From assembly GCF_030398335.1 (NCBI RefSeq), contig NZ_JAOAOP010000007.1, forward strand, positions 1 to 64,000: 64,000 nucleotides of DNA. Reading direction: 5' to 3'. How positions within the stretch are numbered: position 1 is the stretch's first letter; each line of letters starts with the position of its first letter. The DNA comes from Aquibium sp. A9E412. Its GTDB lineage: Bacteria; Pseudomonadota; Alphaproteobacteria; Rhizobiales; Rhizobiaceae. Shown here piece by piece: positions 8,480 to 19,473 of the stretch. Under the pieces are notes generated by a model, which did no database searches, had not been told where the DNA came from, and saw nothing but the letters and a program-made list of their open reading frames with translations. The position numbers were made by a program, and so were the translations under genes.

Positions 8480-8557
8480 GCAGACATGCGGCGAAATCGA
8501 CCAGATGGACCATCCGGTCGAGCGCGAACCGCTTTCCCTTTCGGCGTCGTGACCTAA
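8480..8557 (+). repeat. Dispersed intergenic repeat, family B (copy 2)
   Basis: This aligns along its length with the reverse complement of 2082-2162 (GCAGACATGCGGC, AAATCGACCAGAT, CGCTTTCCCTTTCGGCGTC, GTGACCTAA). Its right end supplies the TAG stop codon (8556-8554) of the EamA transporter, so it was either inserted at or kept against the gene's 3' end. Confidence 0.7.
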
Positions 8558-9489
8558 CGCGGCGGAGGCGGACGCGTTGCACGCGGTGTTGGGGCATCGG
8601 CCGGGGTCGCGTCAAGCCGCCGCCCGCCGTCGCGCTGCACCAGCGCGATCCCGGCGACGACCAGCGCGGCTCCCGCCGCCTCGGGCAGCCCGAGCCGCTC
8701 GCCGTAGAACGCCGCGCCCATGGCGAGACCGAGGATCGGCACCAGGAAGGTGAAGGCGTTGGCACGGTTGAGCGGCACGCGCCGCAGCGCCGCCGCCCAC
8801 AGCCAGAAGGCGAGCGCGGAGCCGAACAGCGCCAGCGTCAGGACGACGAGCGCGAACTCGCCGCTCCATGCGAGCGCGGCCGGCCGTTCGGTCAGCCCCG
8901 CGAGCAGCGCCAGCGCCACGGCGCCGACGAGAAGCTGCGCGCCCATCGCCATCGCCGGATCGCTGCGCCCGGCCAGGCGCTTGATGGCGATGTTGCCGAC
9001 CGATACGCCGGCGGCCGCCAGCATGACGTAGCCGAGGCCGAGCACCGCGCCTTCCACGCCGGCCGCCAGGCCCGGCCACGCGATCAGCGCGATGCCGGCG
9101 AAACCGGCCGCGAGGCCGAGCCAGCCGGCCGCGCCCAGCCGCTCGCCCAGGACGGCGTGCGCCAGGACGGCGGCGAGGATCGGCTGCGTGTTGGCGACCA
9201 CCGTGGCGATGCCCGGCGCGACGAACTCCGCGGCGTGGAACATGCCGAGAAAGCCGAGGCCGGTGGCGCCGAGCCCGGCAATGGCGACCAGGCCCCAGGC
9301 GGCACGGCCGGCCGGCAGCCGGCGGCCGAGCGCGAGGCCGAGCGCGACGAGCACCGCGCCGGCGATCGCCGCGCGCAGCGCGGCGAAGGTGACGTGCGGC
9401 GCCAGGTCGAGGCCGGCGGCGATCAGCGGGTAGCATGCCGCCCACAGCACCATGACGGCGACGAGCCGCAGCGCGTCGCCGGGCGTCAT
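8554..9489 (-). CDS. EamA/DMT-family transporter
   Basis: The 311-residue protein has about ten transmembrane segments arranged as two EamA halves (first half through TVVANTQPILAAVLAHAVLGERL, second through LTLALFGSALAFWLWA and FLVPILGLAMGAAFYGERL). Both copies of the family's Pro/Glu motif (VxNTQP..GER, LVPI..GERL) are visible. The substrate cannot be told; relatives export amino acids, metabolites or drugs. The ATG at 9489 is chosen; a GTG at 9501 would add four residues, and neither has a clear ribosome site. It lies 34 bp after the kinase gene and is probably the last gene of that operon. Confidence 0.85.
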   Translation of the reverse strand: MTPGDALRLVAVMVLWAACYPLIAAGLDLAPHVTFAALRAAIAGAVLVALGLALGRRLPAGRAAWGLVAIAGLGATGLGFLGMFHAAEFVAPGIATVVANTQPILAAVLAHAVLGERLGAAGWLGLAAGFAGIALIAWPGLAAGVEGAVLGLGYVMLAAAGVSVGNIAIKRLAGRSDPAMAMGAQLLVGAVALALLAGLTERPAALAWSGEFALVVLTLALFGSALAFWLWAAALRRVPLNRANAFTFLVPILGLAMGAAFYGERLGLPEAAGAALVVAGIALVQRDGGRRLDATPADAPTPRATRPPPPR

Positions 9490-9523
9490 CGCCGGCGCCA
9501 CCGGGCGGCCGCGCGCCGCGCCG

Positions 9524-10483
9524 TCACGGCCCGTCGGCCGGCGCCAGCGCCTCCACCCGCACGGCCGCGTAGAGCCGGGCGATGTCGGCGGCCTGGGCGA
9601 GATCGGTGCCCGGCGTCAGCAGCGCCGCGCTGCCGGCGGCCACGCCGTAGCGGAAGGCGTCCTCCAGGTCGCCGCCCTCGGCCAGCCGCCAGACCAGGCC
9701 GGCCAGGAAGCTGTCGCCGGCGCCCACCGCGCTCGCCACGTCGACCGCCGGCGCCTCCGCCCGCAGCCACCTGTCGCGCGTGACCAGCAGCGCACCGCGC
9801 TCGCCGAGCGTCAGCGCGACGACCGACGCGCGGCCGCAGCGCACGATCTCGGCCGCCGCCGCGCTCCAGTCCGCCTCGCCGTCGAGCCGCCGGCCGGTCA
9901 GGTCGGCGAGCTCGCGCAGATTGGGCTTGACGAGATAGACGCCGTAGTCGAGCGCCTCGGCGAGCGCCGGCCCCGAGGTGTCGAGGATGACGCGGCTGCC
10001 GGCCGCGTCGGCGGCCTCGGCGAGCCGGGCATAGAAGTCGTCCGGCACGCCGGGCGGCAGGCTGCCGCTCGCCACCAGGAAGGCCGGCGGCGCCGCGCCC
10101 GGTGCGGCGAGCTGCGCCAGGCAGGCCTGCCATTCGGCCTCGGCCAGCTCCGGCCCCGGCAGCACGAAGCGGTACTGCTCGCCGCTCGCCGTCTCGAGCA
10201 CGGTGAAGCTTTCGCGCGTGTCGGCCGCCACCTCGACGGTCAGCCCGGCGATCTGCTCGGCCTCGACCAGCCGGTTGAGCAGACGGCCGGTCGGCCCGCC
10301 CGTCGGATAGAGCGCGCTCACCGCGCCGCCGAGCCGCTTGACGACGCGCGCCACGTTGATACCGCCGCCGCCCGGATCGCGGCGCACGTCGCTGCAGCGC
10401 AGCTTGCGCACCGGCGCCACCGTCTCCGTCGCCGCCGAGACGTCGATGGTCGGGTTCATCGTCACGGTCAGGATCGCGGTCAC
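9524..10483 (-). CDS. pfkB: PfkB-family sugar-phosphate kinase (1-phosphofructokinase/Pfk-2 type)
   Basis: The 319-residue ribokinase-fold protein starts ILTVTMNPTIDVS, typical of the hexose-phosphate kinase branch (FruK, LacC, PfkB). The GGGGINVARVVKRLGG substrate motif, the KPNLREL segment and the GAGDSF ATP/anion-hole motif with the catalytic Asp are all present. It probably phosphorylates fructose 6-phosphate or fructose 1-phosphate; position next to GAPDH and PEP synthase favours a minor phosphofructokinase. The start is the GTG at 10483, preceded by AGAGGAGC; a longer frame upstream overlaps gap and has no signal for initiation. A 94-bp gap separates it from gap. Confidence 0.88.
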   Translation of the reverse strand: MTAILTVTMNPTIDVSAATETVAPVRKLRCSDVRRDPGGGGINVARVVKRLGGAVSALYPTGGPTGRLLNRLVEAEQIAGLTVEVAADTRESFTVLETASGEQYRFVLPGPELAEAEWQACLAQLAAPGAAPPAFLVASGSLPPGVPDDFYARLAEAADAAGSRVILDTSGPALAEALDYGVYLVKPNLRELADLTGRRLDGEADWSAAAAEIVRCGRASVVALTLGERGALLVTRDRWLRAEAPAVDVASAVGAGDSFLAGLVWRLAEGGDLEDAFRYGVAAGSAALLTPGTDLAQAADIARLYAAVRVEALAPADGP

Positions 10484-10577
10484 CGTTGCTGCTCCTCTGC
10501 ATGCGGCCACGCCGAGGCGGCCGCGGACCGGGCCGGCATACGCCGCGCCCGGCGCGCGGTCAAAGCCGCGCCCGCCG

Positions 10578-11615
10578 TCATGCGAAGGGCCGGCCGACGC
10601 CGAGCGCGGCATCGGTGGCGGCGATCGAGGCGGCGGCGTCGCGCTCGCGGCCGGTCAGCGCGCGGATCGCGTCGACCGTCTCGGGAACGACGATCGCCTG
10701 GTTGTCGACCATGTAGACGTAGAACGCCTCGTCGCCCTCCACGGTGACCAGGTCCTCCCACAGCGCCACCTCGTAGAGGCTGTCGCGCGGCCGGCCGACG
10801 TCGGCCATCATCTCCCTGACGGTGTTGATGGCGGCGTGGCCGTCGGCCATGCGCACCATGGCGATGCGCGATGAGGCGCGCAGCGCCGCCAGCACCTCGT
10901 CGCGCTCCGCCGGCCGGCTGAGCTGCACCGACCAGGCGTGCAGATGGGCGAGCGTCTCGGGCACCTTGATCGCCATGGTGACGACGTCGAGCGCCGGGTC
11001 GACGGTGCGCGCGTCCGGCCCCTGATGGCTGGGGATCGTGTCCTCGGGCACCAGCGTGTTCATGATGCCGCCGCGATGGCTCTCCCACGGGTCGGTGGCG
11101 CGGCGCATCAGCGTGCCGCGAGCGCGCGCCAGGAGGCCGGCGCGCTTGAGCGCAGTCAGCGTGCGCACCACCGACGTGGTGTTGCACGAGACGACCCGCG
11201 TCGCCGCGCGGTCGATGGCGCCCGCGTAGCTGGCCTCGGCGACGAAGGAATGGCCGGTCACCGCATGCGCCTCGCCACCCTGCACGACGAACTTCACGCC
11301 GCGCGCACGATAGGTCTCGGCATTGGCCGCGCCGACGCCCTTCGGCGTGCAGTCGACGACCACGTCGGCGACGCCGAGCAGGTCGTCGAGCGTGCCGGCG
11401 ACCGGCAGGCCTGCCGTGCGCATCGCCGCGGCGCGCTCGCCGGCGGCGGCGAACAGCGCGTGGCCGCGCGCGGCCGCCACCTGCATGCGCCAGTCGGTGC
11501 CGACGTCGGCGACGCCGGCCACCTGCATGTCGTCCTGCGCGGCGACGGCGTCGACCACGCGCTTGCCGATCACGCCGTAGCCGTTGACGGCGACCCGGAT
11601 GCGCTCCCTTGGCAT
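10578..11615 (-). CDS. gap: Type II (archaeal-type) glyceraldehyde-3-phosphate dehydrogenase
   Basis: The 345-residue protein matches the archaeal, phosphorylating NAD(P)-dependent GAPDH family, not the common bacterial GapA. Features are the N-terminal VAVNGYGVIGKRV nucleotide-binding loop, the catalytic C144 in VVSCNTTS, and the diagnostic segment NTLVPEDTIPSHQGPDARTV. In archaeal proteins that segment usually reads SHHGPD; here the second His is Gln198 and H197 is kept. The C-terminal ALWEDLVTVEGDEAFYVYMVDNQAIVVPE is also typical. Start ATG at 11615 after GGGGAGAG. It lies 25 bp after the hydroxyacid dehydrogenase. It would link triose phosphate to 1,3-bisphosphoglycerate in either direction; with PEP synthase nearby, a gluconeogenic or trehalose-building direction is plausible. 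Confidence 0.9.
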   Translation of the reverse strand: MPRERIRVAVNGYGVIGKRVVDAVAAQDDMQVAGVADVGTDWRMQVAAARGHALFAAAGERAAAMRTAGLPVAGTLDDLLGVADVVVDCTPKGVGAANAETYRARGVKFVVQGGEAHAVTGHSFVAEASYAGAIDRAATRVVSCNTTSVVRTLTALKRAGLLARARGTLMRRATDPWESHRGGIMNTLVPEDTIPSHQGPDARTVDPALDVVTMAIKVPETLAHLHAWSVQLSRPAERDEVLAALRASSRIAMVRMADGHAAINTVREMMADVGRPRDSLYEVALWEDLVTVEGDEAFYVYMVDNQAIVVPETVDAIRALTGRERDAAASIAATDAALGVGRPFA

Positions 11616-11640
11616 GGCTGGCTCTCCCCGTTTGCTGTGC

Positions 11641-12669
11641 TCAGGCCGGCGCGGCGCCCGGCGGCGCGGCGGCGACCACGTTCTGCGGATGGCCCTCGAG
11701 GAAGGCCGCGATGTTGTCGCGCGTGGTGCCGGCGATGCGCGCCACCGCCTCGCGCGTGTTGAAGGCGCTGTGCGGCGTCACCACCACGTTGGGCATGCGC
11801 AGGAGGACGTGACTCGCCGCCAGGCTCTTCAGGTCGTGCCGGTCGCAGTAGATCGAGCAGATCAGCTCCGCCTCCTCGCGGATGCCCGGCTCGTCGGGCA
11901 GCACGTCGAGGCCGGCGGCCGCCAGCCGGCCGTCATTCAGCGCCGCGATCAGCGCATGCGGGTCGACCAGGCTGCCGCGCGCCGTGTTGATCAGCACCGC
12001 GCCGGGCTTCATGCGCGCCAGCGCCCTGCCGTCGATCAGCCCGTCCGTCTGCCGCGTCGCCGGCACGTGCAGCGTGACGATGTCGGCCGTCGCCAGCACC
12101 GCATCGAGCGCCGCGTAGCGGAAGCCGAGGCGGCGGGCGAGCCAGGCGTCGGGCGCGGCATCGCAGGCCACGACGGTCATGTCGAAGCCGCGCGCGATGC
12201 GCACCACGTGGCGGCCGATGCGGCCGGTGCCGACGACGCCGAGCGTCTTGCCGGCCAGGTCGAAGCCGGCCAGCCCGCGCGGCGAGAAGGGGCCGTTGCG
12301 CGCCCGTTCCGCCGCCTCGCGCATGCGGTGGCTGATCGTCAAGAGCAGCGCGAAGACGTGCTCGGCGACCGTCGCCTCGCCATAGCTCGGCACGTTGCTC
12401 ACCACGATGCCGCGCGCCCGGCAATAGGCGAGGTCGATGTGGTCGAAACCGGTCGAGCGCGTCGCGATCAGCCGCAGGGCGGCAAGCCGCTCCAGCACGC
12501 GCCGGTCGAGGCTCGAATGGAGGAAGGTGGAGATGATCTCGGCATCGGCGAAGCGCGCCGCATTGGCCGCGCGCAGCGGCTCCTCGACCAGCCGCACGGC
12601 ATGACGCGCCTCCAGCCCGGCCAGCAGGCCGGCCTCGTGCGGCTCGGTCTCGAAGGCGACGACCTTCAT
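11641..12669 (-). CDS. D-2-hydroxyacid dehydrogenase (NAD-dependent; lactate/glycerate type)
   Basis: The 342-residue protein has the two-domain fold of the D-isomer-specific family: the STGFDHIDL and VPSYGEATVAEHVFALLL catalytic-domain motifs, the Rossmann motif VVGTGRIGRHV, INTARGSLVDPHALI, and the catalytic His in VVVTPHSAFNT. The overall pattern, including GLDVLPDEPG, resembles D-lactate dehydrogenases. In a low-oxygen setting it could reoxidise NADH from GAPDH by reducing pyruvate; this is inference. The ATG at 12669 overlaps the GH65 stop (ATGA), so the two are translationally coupled. Confidence 0.88.
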   Translation of the reverse strand: MKVVAFETEPHEAGLLAGLEARHAVRLVEEPLRAANAARFADAEIISTFLHSSLDRRVLERLAALRLIATRSTGFDHIDLAYCRARGIVVSNVPSYGEATVAEHVFALLLTISHRMREAAERARNGPFSPRGLAGFDLAGKTLGVVGTGRIGRHVVRIARGFDMTVVACDAAPDAWLARRLGFRYAALDAVLATADIVTLHVPATRQTDGLIDGRALARMKPGAVLINTARGSLVDPHALIAALNDGRLAAAGLDVLPDEPGIREEAELICSIYCDRHDLKSLAASHVLLRMPNVVVTPHSAFNTREAVARIAGTTRDNIAAFLEGHPQNVVAAAPPGAAPA

Positions 12670-15164
12670 CGCCGACCCGCCGCGCGGCCGTCCGCCGCGT
12701 CCTCCTCCGGCATCGCGGTGCCGCGCGTCCGCCTGGCGCTTTCCGGCTGCGGCCGGAAGCCGCCGTCGGCCAGATGGCAATCGAAGGTCAGCACGTCGCC
12801 GCCCTGGAAATCGAAAACCCGGTTGCGCACGCCGATGCGCGCCGGCCCGCCCCAGCCGTTCGGCGCGGCGATGCGCACCTGCTCGCAGCCGATGTCGAGC
12901 TCCAGCCAGAAGCCGCGATAGAGCAGCCTGAGCCGCAGGCCCTGCAGGTTCTCCGGCAGGCACGGGCTCAGCCACAGCATGTCGTCGCGGATCTCGAGCG
13001 CCGTCTGGCCGCGCTGCACCAGGTCGACCGTGCCGGCCATGGCGCCGAGATGGATGCCTTCCGCCGTGGTGCCACCCTGGATGTCGGACAGGTCGCTTTC
13101 CAGCGCCTCGGCGAGAAGCTGCAGCGAGCGCGGCCGGTCGCCGCGCGCCAGCACCCAGGAATGGATGATGCGGCTCAGCGTCGAGCCGTTCGAGGTGCGC
13201 CGCACATAGTAGTCGATGTTGCGGGCGATCGACTCGGGCGCGAAGTCGTAGCCGAGCCAGGCGAACAGCGCGGCGAGCTCGTCGGAGGAGAACAGGTAGA
13301 ACAGCATCAGCACGTCGGCCTGCTTGGAGGCCTTGTAGCGGTTGATGGTGTCGCCCTCCGCCTCGAGGATGCGGTCGAGACGCTGGATGTCGCCATATTT
13401 CGCCCGGTAGCCGTCCCAGTCGAGCTCCTCGAGCCGGTCGTAGCCGTCGAACTGCGCGATCAGCCCGTCCTCGCGCATGACCACGCGCATGCGCCGGCCG
13501 ATCTCCAGCCAGCCGGCCATCTCAGCCTCGTCGAGCGCGAGCAGCGCCATCAGCTCGGCGCGCCGCTCGGCGCCGACATGGTCGAGCACCCCTGCCGCCT
13601 GGCGCAGCACCCATGCCGCCATCACGTTGGTGTAGGCGTTGTCGTCGACGCCCGGCGTCTCGCTCCACGGATAGCGGTCGTGAAACTCGTCCGGCCCCAT
13701 CACGCCGCGGATCCGGTAGCGCCCGGACGCCTCGTCGAGGGTCGCGATGCTGGCCCAGAAGCGGGCGATCTCGATCATCATCTCGGCGCCGCCGCACACC
13801 AGGAAGTCGCGGTCGCCGGTGATCTGCCAGTAGCGCCACACATTGTAGGCGATCGCCGCGCTGACGTGGCGCTGCAGGTGCGTGTTGTCCGGCGTCCAGC
13901 GCCCCGAGCGCGGGTTGAGGTGCAGCACCTGGCTCTCCTCGCGGCCGCTCGAGCCGCTCTGCCAGGGATACATCGCCCCGGCGAAGCCGGCGGCGCGGGC
14001 AAGCCGGCGCGCCTCCGGCAGCCGGCGGTAGCGATAGGCGAGCAGCGCCCGGGTGACCTGCGGGATGTGGTAGTTGAGGAAGGGAAAGATGAACAGCTCG
14101 TCCCAGAAGATGTGGCCGCGATAGGCCTCGCCGTGCAGGCCGCGCGCCGGCACCCCGACGTCGCGCTCCAGCGTGTTGGGCGAGACCGTCTGCAACAGGT
14201 GGAAGATGTGCAGCCTGAGCGCCATCTGGGTGCGCGCGCGGCCGTCGACCGCGACGTCGCAGCGGCCCCACAGGAACCGCCAGGCGCGCGCCTGCGAGGC
14301 GGCGAGTTCGGCGAAGCGGCCGGCCTCGCCGACGGCCTTAACGGCGGCCAGCCGCGGCTCCGAGATCGCCCGGTCGCGCCCGGTGAACAGCGCCACCACC
14401 TTCTCGACCGCGACCGGCTCGCCCGCCGCCACCGCCAGCGCGAGGTGCTCGGCGACGTAGCCCTCCTCCTCGGCCAGCGTCCGCTCGACCGCGACCGGCT
14501 CGCCGTCGCGGAAGACGCGGGTGCGCGCGGCCTCGGCGATGCGCAGGTGCGACTGCACGGTCTCGGCGACCAGCACGATCGCGTCGTCGCCGGCCGCCGC
14601 CGTCTCCAGCGGCCGCAGATGCTTGGCGTTGAGCTGGCGGTAGCGCTCGACGCCGGCATTGATGACGCGGCCGTCGATCGCCGAGCACAGCTCGATGGCG
14701 CCCGACCAGTTCTCCGCCGTCAGCGTCAGCTCGAGGGCCGCCAGGTGCGGCAGGCCCATATGCACCAGCCGGCGGCCGTGCAGCGTGGTGACCCGGCCGG
14801 CGCCGTCGCGCACGCGCATGCGCCGCTCCAGGCGCCCGTTCTCCATGTCGAGCACCTGGCGGTAGTCGAGCACGTCCATGCGCCGCAGGTTGAGCCAGTC
14901 GCCGCCCTCGGGCCGGAAGCTGAGCGGCAGCCAGTTGGGCAGGTTGACCAGATCCTCGTTCTCGATCGCCCGGCCGGCGATGTCGGTCGTCAGCCGGTTG
15001 TAGCCGCCGGCCAGATAGGTGCCGGGATAGTGGACCGCGTCGGCTTCCGCCTCCTCGGCCGCGCCGCGCGTGGCGAAGACGCCGTTGCCGAGCGTGCACA
15101 GCGCCTCGCGCAGGCCCTCGCGCTCCGGGTCGAAGCCCTCGTAGACGAGCGTCCAGTCAGCCAT
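12666..15164 (-). CDS. Glycoside hydrolase family 65 phosphorylase (trehalose/maltose-type)
   Basis: The 832-residue protein has the GH65 layout: an N-terminal beta-sandwich (LCTLGNGVFATRGAAEE, YPGTYLAGGYNR), an (alpha/alpha)6 catalytic domain (GEAYRGHIFWDELFIFPFLNYH, MYPWQSGSSGREE) and a small C-terminal beta domain (TAEGIHLGAMAGTVDLVQRG). The general-acid Glu is E493 in GVMGPDEFHDRYPWSE. Family members phosphorolyse an alpha-glucoside and release beta-glucose 1-phosphate; the exact disaccharide cannot be read from sequence. Trehalose is the best guess because otsA, an OtsB domain and a beta-phosphoglucomutase-like domain are next to it. The start ATG at 15164 overlaps the preceding stop through the 8-base junction ATGGCTGA. 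Confidence 0.9.
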   Translation of the reverse strand: MADWTLVYEGFDPEREGLREALCTLGNGVFATRGAAEEAEADAVHYPGTYLAGGYNRLTTDIAGRAIENEDLVNLPNWLPLSFRPEGGDWLNLRRMDVLDYRQVLDMENGRLERRMRVRDGAGRVTTLHGRRLVHMGLPHLAALELTLTAENWSGAIELCSAIDGRVINAGVERYRQLNAKHLRPLETAAAGDDAIVLVAETVQSHLRIAEAARTRVFRDGEPVAVERTLAEEEGYVAEHLALAVAAGEPVAVEKVVALFTGRDRAISEPRLAAVKAVGEAGRFAELAASQARAWRFLWGRCDVAVDGRARTQMALRLHIFHLLQTVSPNTLERDVGVPARGLHGEAYRGHIFWDELFIFPFLNYHIPQVTRALLAYRYRRLPEARRLARAAGFAGAMYPWQSGSSGREESQVLHLNPRSGRWTPDNTHLQRHVSAAIAYNVWRYWQITGDRDFLVCGGAEMMIEIARFWASIATLDEASGRYRIRGVMGPDEFHDRYPWSETPGVDDNAYTNVMAAWVLRQAAGVLDHVGAERRAELMALLALDEAEMAGWLEIGRRMRVVMREDGLIAQFDGYDRLEELDWDGYRAKYGDIQRLDRILEAEGDTINRYKASKQADVLMLFYLFSSDELAALFAWLGYDFAPESIARNIDYYVRRTSNGSTLSRIIHSWVLARGDRPRSLQLLAEALESDLSDIQGGTTAEGIHLGAMAGTVDLVQRGQTALEIRDDMLWLSPCLPENLQGLRLRLLYRGFWLELDIGCEQVRIAAPNGWGGPARIGVRNRVFDFQGGDVLTFDCHLADGGFRPQPESARRTRGTAMPEEDAADGRAAGRR

Positions 15165-16783
15165 CGCGCGCCGCCTCCAAGGTGGCGCCGAGCCGGGCGA
15201 GGAAGCGCCGCGTCTCGGCCGTGTCGTCGAGCCGGTAGCGCGCCGCCGTCTCGCGCTCCGGGCAGCCGACCAGGATGCCGATGCCGCTCTCGCCGAGCGC
15301 CGCGAAGGCGTCCTCGTCGGTCACGTCATCGCCGAGATAGAAGGGCAGCACCGCGTCGCCGAGCCCCAGCGCCTCGATCAGCCAGGCAACCGCGCGGCCC
15401 TTGTCCCAGTCGAGCCGCGGGCGCAGCTCGAAGACCTTCTTGCCGTAGGTCTTGCGCAGCGCGGGCATCGCCGCCGCGGCGGCGTCGACCGCCGCCTCGA
15501 CGGCACCGACGTCGCCGGCCGCCACCTGCCGGTGGTGCACGGCGACGGCGAAGCGCTTCGGCTCGACCAGCACGCCGTCGATGTCGGCGAGGTCCGTCTG
15601 GAGCCGCCTCGCGGCGGCCGCGATCTCCGCCTCGAAGGCCGCGCCCTCCTCGTGGCGGATGCGCAGGCCGTCCGGCCCGGCGATGTCGAAGCCGTGGCTG
15701 CCGGCATAGACGAGCCCGTCGAGCCCGACGAGGCGCTGCACGTCGGCGCGGTCGCGACCGCTGACGATGGCCACCGTCGCGACGCCGGCAAGCCGCTCCA
15801 CCGTCGCGCGCATGGCCGGCTCCAGAACCGCCAGCTCGGGCCGCGCGACGATCGGCGTCAGCGTGCCGTCGTAGTCGAGGAACACCGCCGCCCGGCGGCC
15901 GGCGAGCCGCGCCGCGATGGCGCCGAAACGCTCGAGCGCGTGTTCCACCGTTTGCGCCATGCGGCATGGCGCGGCGGGCTTGTCGCGCACGTGCAGCCGG
16001 GCGACGTCGTCGACCACCAGGTCGGCGCCGGCCGCCTTCAGCGCGGCCGCGCGGCCCTGCCGGTCGAGCCCGACGACGAGGCCGAAACCGCCGGCCGCGC
16101 CGGCTTCGACGCCGCTGACGGCATCCTCGAAGACAATCGCGCGCCCGGGTTCGGCACCGAGCCGGCGCGCCGCCTCGAGGAACAGGTCGGGCGCCGGCTT
16201 GCCCTTCAGGCCGAGCCGGGCGAGGTCGTTGCCGTCGATGACGACGTCGAACAGATCTTCCAGACCGGCCGCGGCGAGCACCGCGCGCGCGTTGCGGCTC
16301 GACGACACGAGCGCGGTGCCGGCATGGCGCCGGCGCAGCCGCCCGATGAAGGCGACCGTCGTGTCGAACACCGCGACGCCGTCGCGCGCCAGCGCGGCGC
16401 GGAAATGCCGGTTCTTGCGCTTGCCGAGACCGGCGACGGTCTCGCGCTCGGGCGGATCGTCGGGCGTGCCCGGCTCGAGCACGATGCCGCGTGACCGCAG
16501 GAAGGCGGCGACGCCGTCCTGCCGCGGCTTGCCGTCGACGTGGCGGGCGTAGTCCTCGACGAGATCGAAGGGGCGGAACGGCTCGCCGGTGCGCTCGGCC
16601 CGCTCGGCCAGATAGGCGTCGAACAGCCGCTTCCAGGACGCCGCGTGCAGCCGCGCGGTGCGCGTGACGACGCCGTCGAGATCGAAGATCGCGGCATCGA
16701 AGTCGGCCAGCCGCACGCCCGCGCCGCCAGGCACGGCGGCGGCTGCGGCGCGCCGCGCCTCGCCAGGGCCGGCCGGCGTCGTC

Positions 16784-16791
<8 letters not shown>
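15157..16791 (-). CDS. otsB: Fused beta-phosphoglucomutase-like HAD and trehalose-6-phosphate phosphatase
   Basis: The 544-residue protein carries two HAD domains. Domain 1 (about residues 25-270) is beta-PGM-like: D37 and D39 in FDLDGVVTRT, a large helical cap, VSSSRNARAVLAAAGL (Ser motif), KGKPAPDLFLEAARRLG (Lys motif) and VFEDAVSGVEAG. Domain 2 (about 295-544) is OtsB: D306 and D308 in LDYDGTLTPI, VSGRDRADV, YAGSHGFDI, KTYGKKVFELRP and YLGDDVTDEDAF. Domain 1 should turn beta-glucose 1-phosphate from GH65 into glucose 6-phosphate; domain 2 should finish trehalose synthesis begun by OtsA. The start is the ATG at 16791 (GGAGGG upstream), overlapping the ppsA stop by ATGGCTGA; the longer frame to 16854 would run inside ppsA. 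Such fusions are known in some bacteria, e.g. mycobacterial OtsB1-like proteins, but are not common. Confidence 0.9.
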
Positions 16792-19213
<2,422 letters not shown>

Positions 19214-19302
19214 GTCGGTCTCCGTGCGGGGGATGTCGCGGCCGCCGCCGGCGGCCGGCGGAGGACTGGCCGCCATCCTGGCCGGCCGGCCCGCAGGGGT
19301 CT

Positions 19303-19316
19303 TTGATCTCGGTTAA
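19303..19316. promoter_or_regulatory. FNR-type box A upstream of ppsA
   Basis: TTGATCTCGGTTAA: TTGAT, 4 bp, GTTAA. It lies 90 bp upstream of the ppsA ATG inside the 260-bp gap between otsA and ppsA. The same 14 bases occur again upstream of otsA (21064), which is hard to explain by chance in sequence this GC-rich. Confidence 0.72.
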
Positions 19317-19473
19317 GGGGGCGGCATTCGCGCTCCCTGCCGCGCTCCCGGCGCGCCACCGCACGGGCCGCGCGCGCGGACCCGCCGCGGCTCCCGCATG
19401 GCCGCACGGGCCGTCCCGGCGATCCTGCCGCATGCGGGCGGCGGCGGGCGCGCCCGCCCGGCCGCCCCGCGCC

